DNA of 64,000 bases from Pseudoxanthomonas sp. J35 (lineage in GTDB: Bacteria > Pseudomonadota > Gammaproteobacteria > Xanthomonadales > Xanthomonadaceae): positions 196,201 to 260,200 of the forward strand of contig NZ_AZVB01000002.1 of assembly GCF_000513995.1 (NCBI RefSeq). Reading direction: 5' to 3'. Below, in pieces: positions 1 to 10,516 of this stretch. Position numbers and translations under genes: made by a program. How positions within the stretch are numbered: position 1 is the first letter of the stretch; each line of letters begins with the position of its first letter. The notes under the pieces were generated by a model. That model worked only from the letters and a program-made list of their open reading frames with translations, made no database searches and was not told the origin of the DNA.

Positions 1-248
1 CAGTCGTTTGCGTCAATAAGAAACGTAAGAAGCGATAGGGGGCGACCTATGGGGTCAGCCGTACCCGAGGTTATATAGCGCCAGAACGTCGTCCAGCTCT
101 CGACAGCACCATACCGCCCTAAGGCCGGCAAGTTGGCAAAGTCATCAAACAGGAACCCACCAGATAATCCAGGTAGATATACAAATATCGCGAGGCCCAG
201 AATAATGAAGGCGACCAGCCAGAGCCAAATATTCCCCGGACGCTGCAT
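1..248 (-). CDS. N-terminal part of a membrane protein, glycosyltransferase-C-like (3' end outside window)
   Basis: Only about 82 codons are inside the window; the gene continues past the left edge. Translation from the ATG at 246-248 starts MQRPGNIWLWLV, gives one hydrophobic helix (about residues 7-24) and then GGFLFDD (30-36). An acidic pair just after the first helix is typical of GT-C fold glycosyltransferases that use lipid-linked sugars. Many Xanthomonadaceae carry a membrane glycosyltransferase or TPR-type membrane protein next to pilA, so a pilin-modification role is an inference. The first 240 bases are about 52% G+C by direct count, far below the rest of the window, suggesting a transferred or rapidly evolving gene. 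It lies just downstream of the pilA terminator. Confidence 0.6.
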   Translation of the reverse strand, partial: MQRPGNIWLWLVAFIILGLAIFVYLPGLSGGFLFDDFANLPALGRYGAVESWTTFWRYITSGTADPIGRPLSLLTFLIDAND

Positions 249-280
249 GGAGTTGTTCCGGTCTTGGAGAGCAATCGGGC

Positions 281-310
281 AAAAAAGAAGGGCCGCTTGC
301 GCGGCCCTTC
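281..310 (-). terminator. Intrinsic terminator of pilA
   Basis: On the minus strand a perfect 10-bp stem (GAAGGGCCGC / GCGGCCCTTC, loop GCAA) is followed by six T. It begins 16 bases after the pilA stop and separates pilA from the downstream membrane-protein gene. Confidence 0.93.
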
Positions 311-326
311 CAGTGTCGTACACCAG

Positions 327-758
327 TTAGCTGCGGCAATTGGAAGGCAGATACTTGCCGTTGACCGTACTCGGGGTGCAGCTCCACTCGATGCTACCCA
401 CGTTGCTGATCGCCGAGAACACGAGCGTCTGCCCGGAAATCGCAGAGTTCGCGTCGTTACCGAACGTCACTGCAATCTGGCCAGCGGTAGAGACATCCAC
501 GCCGGTAACGTACTTGCCGGTGATTTCAGTCGAAGCAGCAAGACCGGCTGCCCCGTTGTCCGCAGGCCAAGAACCGGTATTGGCCTTGTACTCAGCCAAA
601 GCAGTCTTGGCACCCGCAGCCAAGCTGGCACCCTCAGACACCTGCGAACGGATCAGATAGTCCTGGTAAGCCGGCAGCGCGATGGCCGCGAGGATGGCGA
701 TGATCGCCACGACGATCATCAGTTCGATCAGGGTGAAGCCCTGCATGTTCTTTTTCAT
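327..758 (-). CDS. pilA: Type IV major pilin PilA
   Basis: 143-aa prepilin, the main structural subunit of the type IV pilus (twitching, adhesion, DNA uptake). It has a short type III leader (MKKNMQG) cleaved after Gly7 before Phe8, then the [19 protein letters not shown] helix with Glu at mature position 5. Two C-terminal cysteines (127 and 141) can form the D-region disulfide loop. It would be processed by PilD and assembled over PilC, both encoded on the other strand to the right. A sigma54-type promoter lies about 110 bases upstream and an intrinsic terminator follows, so it is probably monocistronic and PilSR-controlled. pilB, often close by in relatives, is not in the window. Confidence 0.95.
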   Translation of the reverse strand: MKKNMQGFTLIELMIVVAIIAILAAIALPAYQDYLIRSQVSEGASLAAGAKTALAEYKANTGSWPADNGAAGLAASTEITGKYVTGVDVSTAGQIAVTFGNDANSAISGQTLVFSAISNVGSIEWSCTPSTVNGKYLPSNCRS

Positions 759-867
759 CGATTTTCCCCTAGAGCGGTAGTTTGGTTAGGACACTTGCCG
801 TAACTAGACCCGTGTCCTCTCCGGAACGCGGGCATCGCGCGGCGGGTTCGCCACGTGCCAGAAGGCA

Positions 868-883
868 CGCATGTTATATGCCA
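868..883 (-). promoter_or_regulatory. Sigma54 (RpoN) promoter of pilA
   Basis: Minus strand reads TGGCATA-TAAC-ATGCG: the -24 GG and -12 GC are 12 bases apart as required (consensus TGGCACG-N4-TTGCA). The predicted start near 856 leaves a leader of about 98 nt. The 491-base gap 759-1249 also holds, further upstream, an inverted repeat GTCA-N5-TGAC at 998-1010 that could bind the activator PilR; that part is only suggestive. No clear promoter was seen for pilC on the plus strand. Confidence 0.65.
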
Positions 884-1249
884 ACTCGGCCTCCCCGGCC
901 GCGCCCATTCATCGTAGCAGTACCCGCCGGGGAACGCCCGGTGACCCGGCACATTCCTCCTGTGATCCAGTGCGCAGGAGACGATGTGACCCTACAAGTC
1001 AAAAAGTGACGCAAATTGTCCATCCAGCACCTTCGGGATGGCGAGCCGCTCCCCGGCCGGCTCCGACTGTGAAGACCCATCACCCATGGCGGTACGGGGG
1101 AATGCCTTGGGCACCGGGGCGCGGCACGCCAACCGGCCGGGCCGCCGGCACACTGGCCGAAGCGTGATCGGGGTGGCTGTCAGCGACGGTTTTACCCGCT
1201 ACCATGCGGCCATCATGCCGGCGAGGGGATGCCGGCGGGGAGAACGAGC

Positions 1250-2512
1250 ATGTCCGCGTCCCGCAGTGCCGTGAGGAAGCCGCCCGCACCTGTCGATCGG
1301 GCTACCAGCCAGCTCGTGCCCTTCGTCTGGGAGGGTACCGACAAGCGCGGCGTAAAAATCAAGGGAGAGCAACCCGCCAAGAACGCCAATCTGCTGCGGG
1401 CGGAGTTGCGCCGACAGGGCATCACACCGACCGTCGTCAAGCCGAAGCCCAAGCCCCTGTTCGGCTCGGCCGGCAAGACGATCGCCCCCAAGGACATCGC
1501 CTTCTTCAGCCGGCAGATGGCCACCATGATGAAATCGGGTGTGCCCATCGTGTCGTCCCTGGAAATCATCGCCGGCGGGCACAAGAACCCGCGCATGAAG
1601 GCGATGGTCGACCAGATCCGCACCGACATCGAGGGCGGCTCTTCGCTGTACGAAGCTATCAGCAAGCACCCGGTGCAGTTTGATGAGCTCTATCGAAACC
1701 TGGTGCGGGCCGGCGAAGGCGCTGGCGTGCTGGAGACAGTGCTCGACACCATCGCCAGCTACAAGGAGAACGTCGAGGCCCTCAAGGGCAAGATCAAGAA
1801 GGCGCTGTTCTATCCGATCATGACCATCGCCGTGGCGATTATCGTCAGCGCTATCCTGCTGATCTTCGTGGTGCCGCAGTTCGAGACCACGTTCAAAAGC
1901 TTTGGCGCGGATCTGCCAGCATTCACCAAGATGATCGTAGCGGCATCCGACTTCATGGTGTCTTACTGGTGGATGTTCCTGATCGTGATGGCCGCCGGGA
2001 TTTTCGGCTTCCTTTTCTTTTATAAGCGTTCGCCGGCATTCCAGCACTTCCTAGACAAGGTTGTGCTCAAGATCCCGGTCGTTGGGCCAATCCTCCACAA
2101 CAGCGCGATCGCGCGCTTTGCCCGCACCACTGCGGTCACGTTCAAAGCGGGCGTTCCACTGGTCGAGGCACTGGATTCGGTCGCGGGCGCTACCGGCAAT
2201 TCCGTGTACGAGAAGGCCGTGTACCGCATCCGCGATGATGTCGCCGTGGGCTACCCGGTAAACCTGGCGATGAAGCAGACCAACCTCTTCCCGCACATGG
2301 TTATCCAGATGGCCGCGATCGGCGAGGAGGCCGGCGCCTTGGACACGATGCTGTTTAAGGTAGCCGAATACTATGAGCAGGAAGTCAACAACGCCGTGGA
2401 CGCGCTGGCCAGCCTGATGGAGCCTATGATCATGGTGGTCATCGGTGTACTGGTCGGTAGCATGGTCATCGGCATGTACCTGCCGATCTTCAAGCTGGCC
2501 GCCACGGTCTAA
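1250..2512 (+). CDS. pilC: Type IV pilus platform protein PilC
   Basis: 420-aa polytopic inner-membrane protein of the GspF/PilC family, the platform that couples the PilB/PilT motors to pilin assembly. Two tandem T2SF domains are visible: the first around residues 75-200 (FFSRQMATMMKSGVP...), the second around 280-400 (ARTTAVTFKAGVPLVEAL), each followed by hydrophobic segments. The ATG at 1250 was chosen over one at 1229 because GGGGAG sits 7 bases before it, and the resulting length fits the family. It is divergent from pilA and 26 bases ahead of pilD, suggesting a pilC-pilD unit. Confidence 0.95.
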   Translation: MSASRSAVRKPPAPVDRATSQLVPFVWEGTDKRGVKIKGEQPAKNANLLRAELRRQGITPTVVKPKPKPLFGSAGKTIAPKDIAFFSRQMATMMKSGVPIVSSLEIIAGGHKNPRMKAMVDQIRTDIEGGSSLYEAISKHPVQFDELYRNLVRAGEGAGVLETVLDTIASYKENVEALKGKIKKALFYPIMTIAVAIIVSAILLIFVVPQFETTFKSFGADLPAFTKMIVAASDFMVSYWWMFLIVMAAGIFGFLFFYKRSPAFQHFLDKVVLKIPVVGPILHNSAIARFARTTAVTFKAGVPLVEALDSVAGATGNSVYEKAVYRIRDDVAVGYPVNLAMKQTNLFPHMVIQMAAIGEEAGALDTMLFKVAEYYEQEVNNAVDALASLMEPMIMVVIGVLVGSMVIGMYLPIFKLAATV

Positions 2513-2538
2513 GCCCCGGACAACAAGAACAACAACGC

Positions 2539-3405
2539 ATGGCCTTCCTCGACCAGCACCCCCAGCTGGGCTACCCGCTTGCAGCTGCCGTCGGCCTGGC
2601 CGTCGGCAGCTTCCTCAACGTGGTCATCCTGCGCCTGCCGCGGCGGCTGGAGTGGGAGTGGAAGCGGGACGCGCGGGAAGTGCTGGAGCTGCCGGAGATC
2701 TACGACCCGCCGCCGCCCGGGGTGGTGGTCGAGCCTTCGCACGACCCGGTCACCGGCGACCGGCTGAAGTGGTGGGAGAACATCCCGGTGCTCAGCTGGC
2801 TGATGCTGCGCGGCCGCTCGCGCTACAGCGGCCAGCGCATCTCCATCCAGTACCCGCTGGTGGAACTGCTGACCGGCCTGCTCACCGTGGTCTGCGCCTG
2901 GCGCTTCGGCTTCGGCTGGCAGGGCTTCGGCGCGATGCTGTTCACCTGGTTCCTGGTCGCCGCCTCGGGCATCGACCTGCGCACCCGTCTGCTGCCGGAC
3001 CAGCTGACCTTGCCGCTGATGTGGCTGGGCCTGGTCGCCAGCCTGGACAACCTGTTCATGCCGGCCAAGCCGGCGCTGCTGGGCGCGGTGGCCGGCTACG
3101 TGTCGCTGTGGAGCGTGTGGTGGCTGTTCAAGCAGCTCACCGGCAAGGAAGGCATGGGCCACGGCGACTTCAAGCTGCTGGCCGCCATCGGCGCCTGGGT
3201 GGGGCTGAAGGGCATCCTGCCGGTGATCCTGCTGTCGTCCGTCATCGGCGCGGTGCTGGGCTCGATCTGGCTGGCCTGGAAGGGCCGCGACCGCGCCACG
3301 CCGATCCCGTTCGGCCCCTACCTGGCGATCGCCGGCTGGATCGTCTTCTTCTGGGGCGAGCGGATGATCGACACCTACCTGCGGTTCGCGGGGCTGTCGG
3401 GCTGA
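2539..3405 (+). CDS. pilD: Prepilin peptidase / N-methyltransferase PilD (cysteine-less type)
   Basis: 288-aa integral membrane aspartic protease that cleaves prepilin leaders and methylates the new N-terminus; it also serves type II secretion pseudopilins. The two catalytic aspartates are in GIDLRTRLLPD (Asp146) and GMGHGDFK (Asp210); SFLNVVILRLP near residue 24 is the family signature. The cytoplasmic loop (about 40-100) lacks the CxxC...CxxC zinc motif; the only cysteine is Cys119 in a membrane segment. The Xanthomonas campestris enzyme is known to work without these cysteines, so this is a family trait and not damage. It lies directly downstream of pilC. Confidence 0.95.
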   Translation: MAFLDQHPQLGYPLAAAVGLAVGSFLNVVILRLPRRLEWEWKRDAREVLELPEIYDPPPPGVVVEPSHDPVTGDRLKWWENIPVLSWLMLRGRSRYSGQRISIQYPLVELLTGLLTVVCAWRFGFGWQGFGAMLFTWFLVAASGIDLRTRLLPDQLTLPLMWLGLVASLDNLFMPAKPALLGAVAGYVSLWSVWWLFKQLTGKEGMGHGDFKLLAAIGAWVGLKGILPVILLSSVIGAVLGSIWLAWKGRDRATPIPFGPYLAIAGWIVFFWGERMIDTYLRFAGLSG

Positions 3406-3534
3406 TCCTCCGGCGTTGACGCCTTCGGGTGCCTAGCGGGTGGAAGGCGCACGCAACTCCCGAGTTCGCTCCTGAGGCGAACCCGCCGGCTCGTACCGTT
3501 CCGCGGCGCGTGACGCCGCCCGGCCGCGTGCTTC

Positions 3535-3540
3535 TACAAT
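3535..3540 (+). promoter_or_regulatory. Probable -10 element of coaE
   Basis: TACAAT 28 bases before the coaE ATG, in an otherwise GC-rich gap. No good -35 at standard spacing was seen, so this is a weak single-element call. Confidence 0.35.
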
Positions 3541-3567
3541 GCGCGTCCCTCCCCTGCCCGCACCGAC

Positions 3568-4182
3568 ATGAGCGATTTCATCATCGGCCTGACCGGGGGC
3601 GTGGCCGCCGGCAAGAGTGAGGTCACGCGCCGTTTCGAGGCACTGGGCATCCATGTCGCCGATGCCGACCTGGCCGCTCGGGCGGTGGTCGAACCGGGCC
3701 AGCCGGCGCTGGCCGCGATCGTCGAACGTTTCGGCGCGGAAATGCTGCAGGCCGATGGCAGTCTCGACCGGCGACGGCTGCGCGAGCGGATCTTCGCCGA
3801 TGCCGAGGCGCGCCGTGCGCTGGAGGCGATCACCCACCCGGCCATCCGTCGCCAGCTCGAGGCCGAGTGCCGCGCCGCGGCCAGTCCCTACGCCATCGCC
3901 GCGATCCCGCTGCTGGCCGAGGCCGGCGGACGCGCGGGTTACCCGTGGCTGGATCGCATCGTGGTGGTCGATGCCCCGGTCGAACTGCAGCACGCACGGC
4001 TGATGCGCCGCGACGGCGTGGACGAGGCCCTGGCCGCGCGCATGATCGGGGCGCAGGCCAGCCGCGAGGCGCGGCTGGCGATCGCCGACGACGTGCTGGT
4101 CAACGACGGACACCCGGAGCATCTGGATGGGCCGGTCGCGGCACTGGATGCGCGATATCGGGAGATGGCGGGGCGGGGGTAG
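3568..4182 (+). CDS. coaE: Dephospho-CoA kinase CoaE
   Basis: 204-aa P-loop kinase for the last step of coenzyme A synthesis (dephospho-CoA + ATP to CoA). Walker A is GLTGGVAAGKS (residues 7-17), followed by the DADLAAR segment and a C-terminal LID/helical region. Length is normal for the family. coaE after pilD is the usual Xanthomonadaceae order; the zapD and yacG genes that often follow in relatives are missing here and a repeat-filled gap takes their place. Confidence 0.95.
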   Translation: MSDFIIGLTGGVAAGKSEVTRRFEALGIHVADADLAARAVVEPGQPALAAIVERFGAEMLQADGSLDRRRLRERIFADAEARRALEAITHPAIRRQLEAECRAAASPYAIAAIPLLAEAGGRAGYPWLDRIVVVDAPVELQHARLMRRDGVDEALAARMIGAQASREARLAIADDVLVNDGHPEHLDGPVAALDARYREMAGRG

Positions 4183-4242
4183 GGTTCGCTACAGGCCGGT
4201 ATCGGGCGTTCCGCCCGCCCGTTGGAGGGCGATACGTGCCTT

Positions 4243-4321
4243 GTAGAGCGGGGCTTGCCCCGCTCGGCGCTGTGAGGGCGCCGGGGACCTCGGCGGCAGA
4301 GTCGGGCGAGCCCGACTCTAC
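4243..4321. repeat. GTAG-type REP palindromes, inverted pair (copy A)
   Basis: At 4243-4264 GTAG is followed by the palindrome AGCGGGGCTTGCCCCGCT; at 4298-4321 a second palindrome (AGTCGGGC-GAG-CCCGACT) ends in CTAC, in opposite orientation. The pair forms a BIME-like unit. The first palindrome recurs exactly at 33557, 28811 and 33611, so it is a dispersed element like the Stenotrophomonas SMAG repeats. With the next entry it fills the 310-base gap between the convergent coaE and Nudix genes. Confidence 0.85.
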
Positions 4322-4360
4322 GGGGGTGGCTGATGCCCGGGGGCGCGCCAGAGGGAACAA

Positions 4361-4470
4361 GTAGCCCGGATAAGCGAAGCGCATCCGGGGCAAGTGCGGC
4401 GGCGCCGGCCTCCCGATCCGGAAGCTTGCGTTCATTCCCCGGATGCGGCCTTCGGCCTTATCCGGGCTAC
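4361..4470. repeat. Second REP family: GTAGCCCGGATAAG...CATCCGGG inverted pair
   Basis: 4361-4390 begins GTAGCCCGGATAAGCG and ends CGCATCCGGGG; 4437-4470 is a related copy in the opposite direction, CCCCGGATGCGG...TTATCCGGGCTAC. Both start with GTAG at the outer end, can fold as stem-loops, and can pair with each other. It is a different sequence class from the GAGCGGGGC repeats beside it. They could act as a bidirectional transcription barrier between convergent genes. Confidence 0.8.
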
Positions 4471-4492
4471 GTTCGGGCTGTTGCGGGGCGGC

Positions 4493-5467
4493 TCAATGCG
4501 CAGCAGCAGCCTGGGTGGCGGAAGGCCACAGCGCGCGAATGGCGGCGATGCCCTGGGCACCATGCCCGCGTGCGGTGGCCAGGTCGGCGTCAGCCAGGCC
4601 ACCGATCGCGTAGATCGGCAGCGCGACCTGTTCGCGCAGGGCCACGAATCCATCCCAGCCCAGCGGCGTCGCTCCCGGATGCGTCGCGGTCTCCTGCAGC
4701 GGCCCGAGCACGGCGAAATCGCAGCCCAGCGCCTGCGCCTGGCGCAGGTCTTCCAGGGTGTGGCAGGACGCGCCGACAACCTGCGCGGCCGGCAGCGGAC
4801 GCTTACCGAGCCCAGCGAGCTGCTCGCTGCCCAGCTGCACGCCCACGCCCAGTTCCGCGGCCAGTGCGATATCGCGGTTGAGGAGCAGCTCGGCGCCGGC
4901 GGAACGGCATGCCGCCGCCACTTCGCGCGCCAGTGCTGCGTAGGCTTCGGGCGCCAGGCTGCGTGCGCGCAGCTGGATGCGTTCGATACCGGAATCCAGC
5001 GCACGCGCCAGCGCGCGATGCCAACCGGCCAGGTCGGCGCCCGGATCGGGCGTGACCAGGTAGCGCTCGGGCTGGCGCAGCACGCCCACCACCGGCACGT
5101 CGGCCGGCGGCATCGAATAGCGTGCCAGCCGCTCCGGCGCGACCCAGGTCAGCGCCTGCCCTTCGCGCCCGCGCGGATTGCCCTTCCAGGCGGTGATCTT
5201 CCGCACCTCCAGGCGCAGGCGCTTGCTCGGGTACTGCTGCGGCACCTCTATCAGCAGCTCGCCGACTTCCGCGTCGATACCCAGCTCTTCCTGCAGCTCG
5301 CGGGCCAGCGCCTGCTCCGAGGTCTCGCCGGGCTCGCGTTTGCCGCCGGGAAATTCCCACAGGCCGGGAAGGTCGCTGTTCTCGCCGCGGCGCGTCAGCA
5401 GCACCCTGCCGCGGACATCGGTGATGACACCCGCCACCACATGTATCGAACGCAAGTGATCTCCCAT
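4493..5467 (-). CDS. Nudix hydrolase fused to ThiE-like domain (MutT-type)
   Basis: 324 aa. N-terminal MutT-like Nudix domain with the box at residues 42-64 (G-x5-E-x7-REL-x-EELG), expected to remove oxidised dGTP (8-oxo-dGTP). From about residue 135 a TIM-barrel domain resembles thiamine-phosphate synthase ThiE (GVQLGSEQL, VGASCHTLEDL, AVLGPLQET, YAIGGL). This fusion is standard in many gamma-proteobacteria; whether the ThiE part makes thiamine phosphate is doubtful. The ATG at 5467 matches the family start (M-x4-RSIHVVAGVI); a TTG four codons inside has GGGAG in front and is an alternative. It lies downstream of secA, the usual position for mutT. Confidence 0.88.
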   Translation of the reverse strand: MGDHLRSIHVVAGVITDVRGRVLLTRRGENSDLPGLWEFPGGKREPGETSEQALARELQEELGIDAEVGELLIEVPQQYPSKRLRLEVRKITAWKGNPRGREGQALTWVAPERLARYSMPPADVPVVGVLRQPERYLVTPDPGADLAGWHRALARALDSGIERIQLRARSLAPEAYAALAREVAAACRSAGAELLLNRDIALAAELGVGVQLGSEQLAGLGKRPLPAAQVVGASCHTLEDLRQAQALGCDFAVLGPLQETATHPGATPLGWDGFVALREQVALPIYAIGGLADADLATARGHGAQGIAAIRALWPSATQAAAAH

Positions 5468-5639
5468 GAAACCGAGAATGCCCAACCCCCCACCGCGCGC
5501 GCAATCCTCGGACGCCTGAGTACCGGCCGGCATCCCGAAATCGCCGCTCCACACATACGCATGGCGCGACCAAGGTACGGAAACGCATGCAGGCACCACT
5601 GCAGGACGAGGCGAAGCCAAGTCCCCAGGCAGGCGTATC

Positions 5640-5761
5640 TGGAGGAAAGCCCCCCCTTGGTAAGGGGGGCGCGCCGAAGGCGCGGGGGATCGGAAGCAAG
5701 GCCGTGGCACCGGGATCCGCAATGCGGAACCCGGTGTGCCGCCCGCCTCAGCGGGCGGCAC
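5640..5761. repeat. Dispersed intergenic repeat with hairpins between secA and the Nudix gene
   Basis: The 309-base gap 5468-5776 holds no gene. It contains a CCCCCCTTGGTAAGGGGGG stem at about 5647-5665, the stem GCGCGCCGAAGGCGCG, and GGGGATCGGAAGCAAGG, then stem-loops CCGGGATCCGCAATGCGG (5709 onward) and GTGCCGCCCGC/GCGGGCGGCAC (5736-5761). A diverged reverse-complement relative of the first part (GGGGATCGGAGGCAAAG, TTGGTACGGGCGGGGCG) is at about 28607-28670. The last stem could help end secA transcription, but there is no T tract. Confidence 0.6.
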
Positions 5762-5776
5762 CCACGGGCAGCCCAG

Positions 5777-8527
<2,751 letters not shown>

Positions 8528-8616
8528 CGATGAGGCCAATTGGGAATGAACGCCCGGTGTCCGCCTGCGGCGGCCGCGACGGCCGGGCGCGAAGCGCCCT
8601 GCCTGGGCAACACGGC

Positions 8617-8622
8617 ATTGTA
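8617..8622 (-). promoter_or_regulatory. Probable -10 element of secA
   Basis: Minus strand TACAAT (in AAGCTACAATGCC), 90 bases before the secA ATG and downstream of the preceding gene's terminator. No convincing -35 at 16-18 bases. Confidence 0.35.
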
Positions 8623-8690
8623 GCTTGGGACGCCGGCCGGCGATCTCAAGACACCCTGCCATCGGTCACGGCGCGCGCGGCCGGGTCCGC

Positions 8691-8725
8691 AAAACGAAAG
8701 ACCCGCCCCCTCGCGGGGACGGGTC
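8691..8725 (-). terminator. Intrinsic terminator of the M23 peptidase gene
   Basis: Minus strand: GACCCGTCCCC-GCGA-GGGGGCGGGTC stem followed by TTTCGTTTT, starting 18 bases after the stop of the peptidase gene. Confidence 0.85.
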
Positions 8726-8743
8726 TGCCGGTGGATGCCGCGA

Positions 8744-9688
8744 TCAGCCGCGGCCGCGGCTTTCGTTCACCGGGGCGCGGCCATCGGCGAGGAACTTGCG
8801 CGGGTTGACCACCCGGCCGTTTTCCCACACCTCGAAGTGCACGTGGGCGCCGGTGGAGCGGCCGGTGGAGCCGGCCTTGGCGACCTGCTCGCCGGCGCGG
8901 ACCAGGTCGCCGACCTTCACGCTCAGGCGCGAGTTGTGCGCGTAGCGGGTGACGTAGCCGTTGCCGTGGTCGACCTCGACCGTGTTGCCGTAGCCGCTGC
9001 GCGCGCCGGCGAAGCTGACCACGCCGTCGGCCACCGCCAGCACCGGATCGCCCACGTTGGCGTGGAAGTCGATGCCCTTGTGCATGGCCCGGCCGCGGCC
9101 GAACGGGTCGGCGCGGTTGCCGAAGCCGGAGGTGATGTAGCTGCGGCGCACCGGCGAACGCACCGGCAGCGCGTTGGTCTCCAGCTGGCGGTCGAACAGC
9201 AGCGATTCCATCACCGACAGCTGCCGACCGGAGGCCTCGAACTGGGCCTGGACCTCGTCCAGCCCCGCGACCAGGTCCTCCAGCGGCATGTCGCCGGCGA
9301 CGCCGCCGCCGCCCTGGCCGGGCGCGCCCTGGAAGTCGAATTCACCGTCCTCGAGCTTGCCGGCCTCGGCCAGGCGCTCGCCGAGGGCGTTGAGGCGGTT
9401 GGCCTGGGCCTGCAGCTCGCCCAGGCGCGCGGCAAGGGCGTTGATTTCCTTCTGGGACTGGCGCCGGACCTGCTCCAGTTCCTCCTGTTGCAGGGCCAGG
9501 CGCGCTTCGGTGTGCTGCGCATTGGCCCTCCCGATCGCCACGCCGGCGCCGGTGCCGAGCAGGACACCGGTGGCCAACACCGCCGCGAAGGCAAGGGCGG
9601 GCCGCTGCGTGGCGATTGCACCGATGCGCCCCTTGATTCCGTTGGCGCGACCGTCACGCGGGTTTCTTACTATGAATTTATAGCTCAT
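8744..9688 (-). CDS. Membrane-anchored M23 family metallopeptidase (LytM/DipM-like)
   Basis: 314 aa. One membrane helix (about 30-53), a coiled coil (about 58-112) and a C-terminal Peptidase_M23 domain. Zinc ligands are present: His203 and Asp207 in HKGIDFH and His284 in HVHFE, with His282 as catalytic partner, so it is predicted to be an active peptidoglycan endopeptidase, or at least not an EnvC-type degenerate form. It lies between the dcw cluster and secA, consistent with a role in septal wall splitting. Its ATG (9686-9688) shares two bases with the ATG of the divergent dciA. Confidence 0.85.
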   Translation of the reverse strand: MSYKFIVRNPRDGRANGIKGRIGAIATQRPALAFAAVLATGVLLGTGAGVAIGRANAQHTEARLALQQEELEQVRRQSQKEINALAARLGELQAQANRLNALGERLAEAGKLEDGEFDFQGAPGQGGGGVAGDMPLEDLVAGLDEVQAQFEASGRQLSVMESLLFDRQLETNALPVRSPVRRSYITSGFGNRADPFGRGRAMHKGIDFHANVGDPVLAVADGVVSFAGARSGYGNTVEVDHGNGYVTRYAHNSRLSVKVGDLVRAGEQVAKAGSTGRSTGAHVHFEVWENGRVVNPRKFLADGRAPVNESRGRG

Positions 9689-10181
9689 GCTTTCGGGTAT
9701 GCCTGGTTCGAAGTCCAACGCCCGCAGGGCGGCCGTCCCGCTTCCCGCCGCCGAAGCCGCGTTCGCGGATGAAACTGGCGCCACCTTGCGCCGGGCCCTC
9801 TGGCTCGATGCGCTGGACCAGCAATTGCGTCCCCTGTTGCCGCCGGGGCTGGTGCCCCATTGCCGGTTGGCCAACGTCTCCGGCGGACAACTCGTTTTTG
9901 TCACCGATTCGCCGGTCTGGCGGGCTCGTTTGCGCCTCGCCGAGGCCGAACTCCTCGATGCGGCCCGCTCCGTCGGGCTGAACCCCACCGCAGTCATCAT
10001 CAAAACGACTACCGGTCCGCTGCATCCGCACCCTTCGGCCGGTGCAACGGCTCCCCCGGTTTCAGCGGCCGCCCGCAAAGCCGTGGACGACGCATTGGCA
10101 TCCCTGCGGGAACCCGATCCTTCCGGTTCCCTGGAACCGGGACCTACGGCCCCGGCTTCCCGGACCGGCCGGGCAACGTAA
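9687..10181 (+). CDS. dciA: DciA (DUF721), replicative helicase loader/regulator
   Basis: 164 aa with one DUF721 domain (about residues 25-100: LRRALWLDALDQQLRPLL, then LVFVTDSPVWRARLRLAE) and a Pro/Ala-rich tail. DciA is the ancestral bacterial loader of the DnaB helicase in lineages without DnaC. The position between lpxC and secA is conserved in Xanthomonadaceae. The start is uncertain: the ATG at 9687 overlaps the start of the divergent peptidase gene; a second ATG at 9699 would remove the overlap. Neither has a strong ribosome-binding site. Confidence 0.78.
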   Translation: MLSGMPGSKSNARRAAVPLPAAEAAFADETGATLRRALWLDALDQQLRPLLPPGLVPHCRLANVSGGQLVFVTDSPVWRARLRLAEAELLDAARSVGLNPTAVIIKTTTGPLHPHPSAGATAPPVSAAARKAVDDALASLREPDPSGSLEPGPTAPASRTGRAT

Positions 10182-10516
10182 AACACGCTGCCTGAGGCCA
10201 ACCGGCGGGGCATCCTAACGTCACCCATCCATCACGTCGTTAGCAACTGGTTAAAGATTTGTTACGACGGGAACGGATCCCGGATCGGGTTCACGCTTCA
10301 TGAAAGTGCCTGAAGCCGGTCAGCAGTCACCAGACTGAATGCCGCGTTCAGGTTTGGAGCCGCCGCAGGCGGCATCGTCAGGCCTGGCGGGGCATTCCAG
10401 CGGAAGCCTATATGCCAGCCCCGGAGGCACACGGGCGCGGGCCATTACGGAGCTGAACGTGCAGCTCCGGAGTGCTGGATTCGGAAGAGACCCGGCCAGT
10501 CAGCCAGCGGTACGGC
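10182..10516. other. 335-base gap between the convergent dciA and lpxC
   Basis: No coding potential that I trust. The only structure seen is GGAGCTG-AACGTG-CAGCTCC at 10449-10468, a 7-bp stem-loop without a T tract that may help end lpxC transcription. The 10235-10265 stretch is AT-richer than its surroundings. Confidence 0.5.

Noticed and set aside
845-860. Second sigma54-like site (TGGCACG at 854-860) upstream of pilA
   Set aside because: The -24 half is good but there is no GC at the proper -12 distance; the site at 868-883 fits better.
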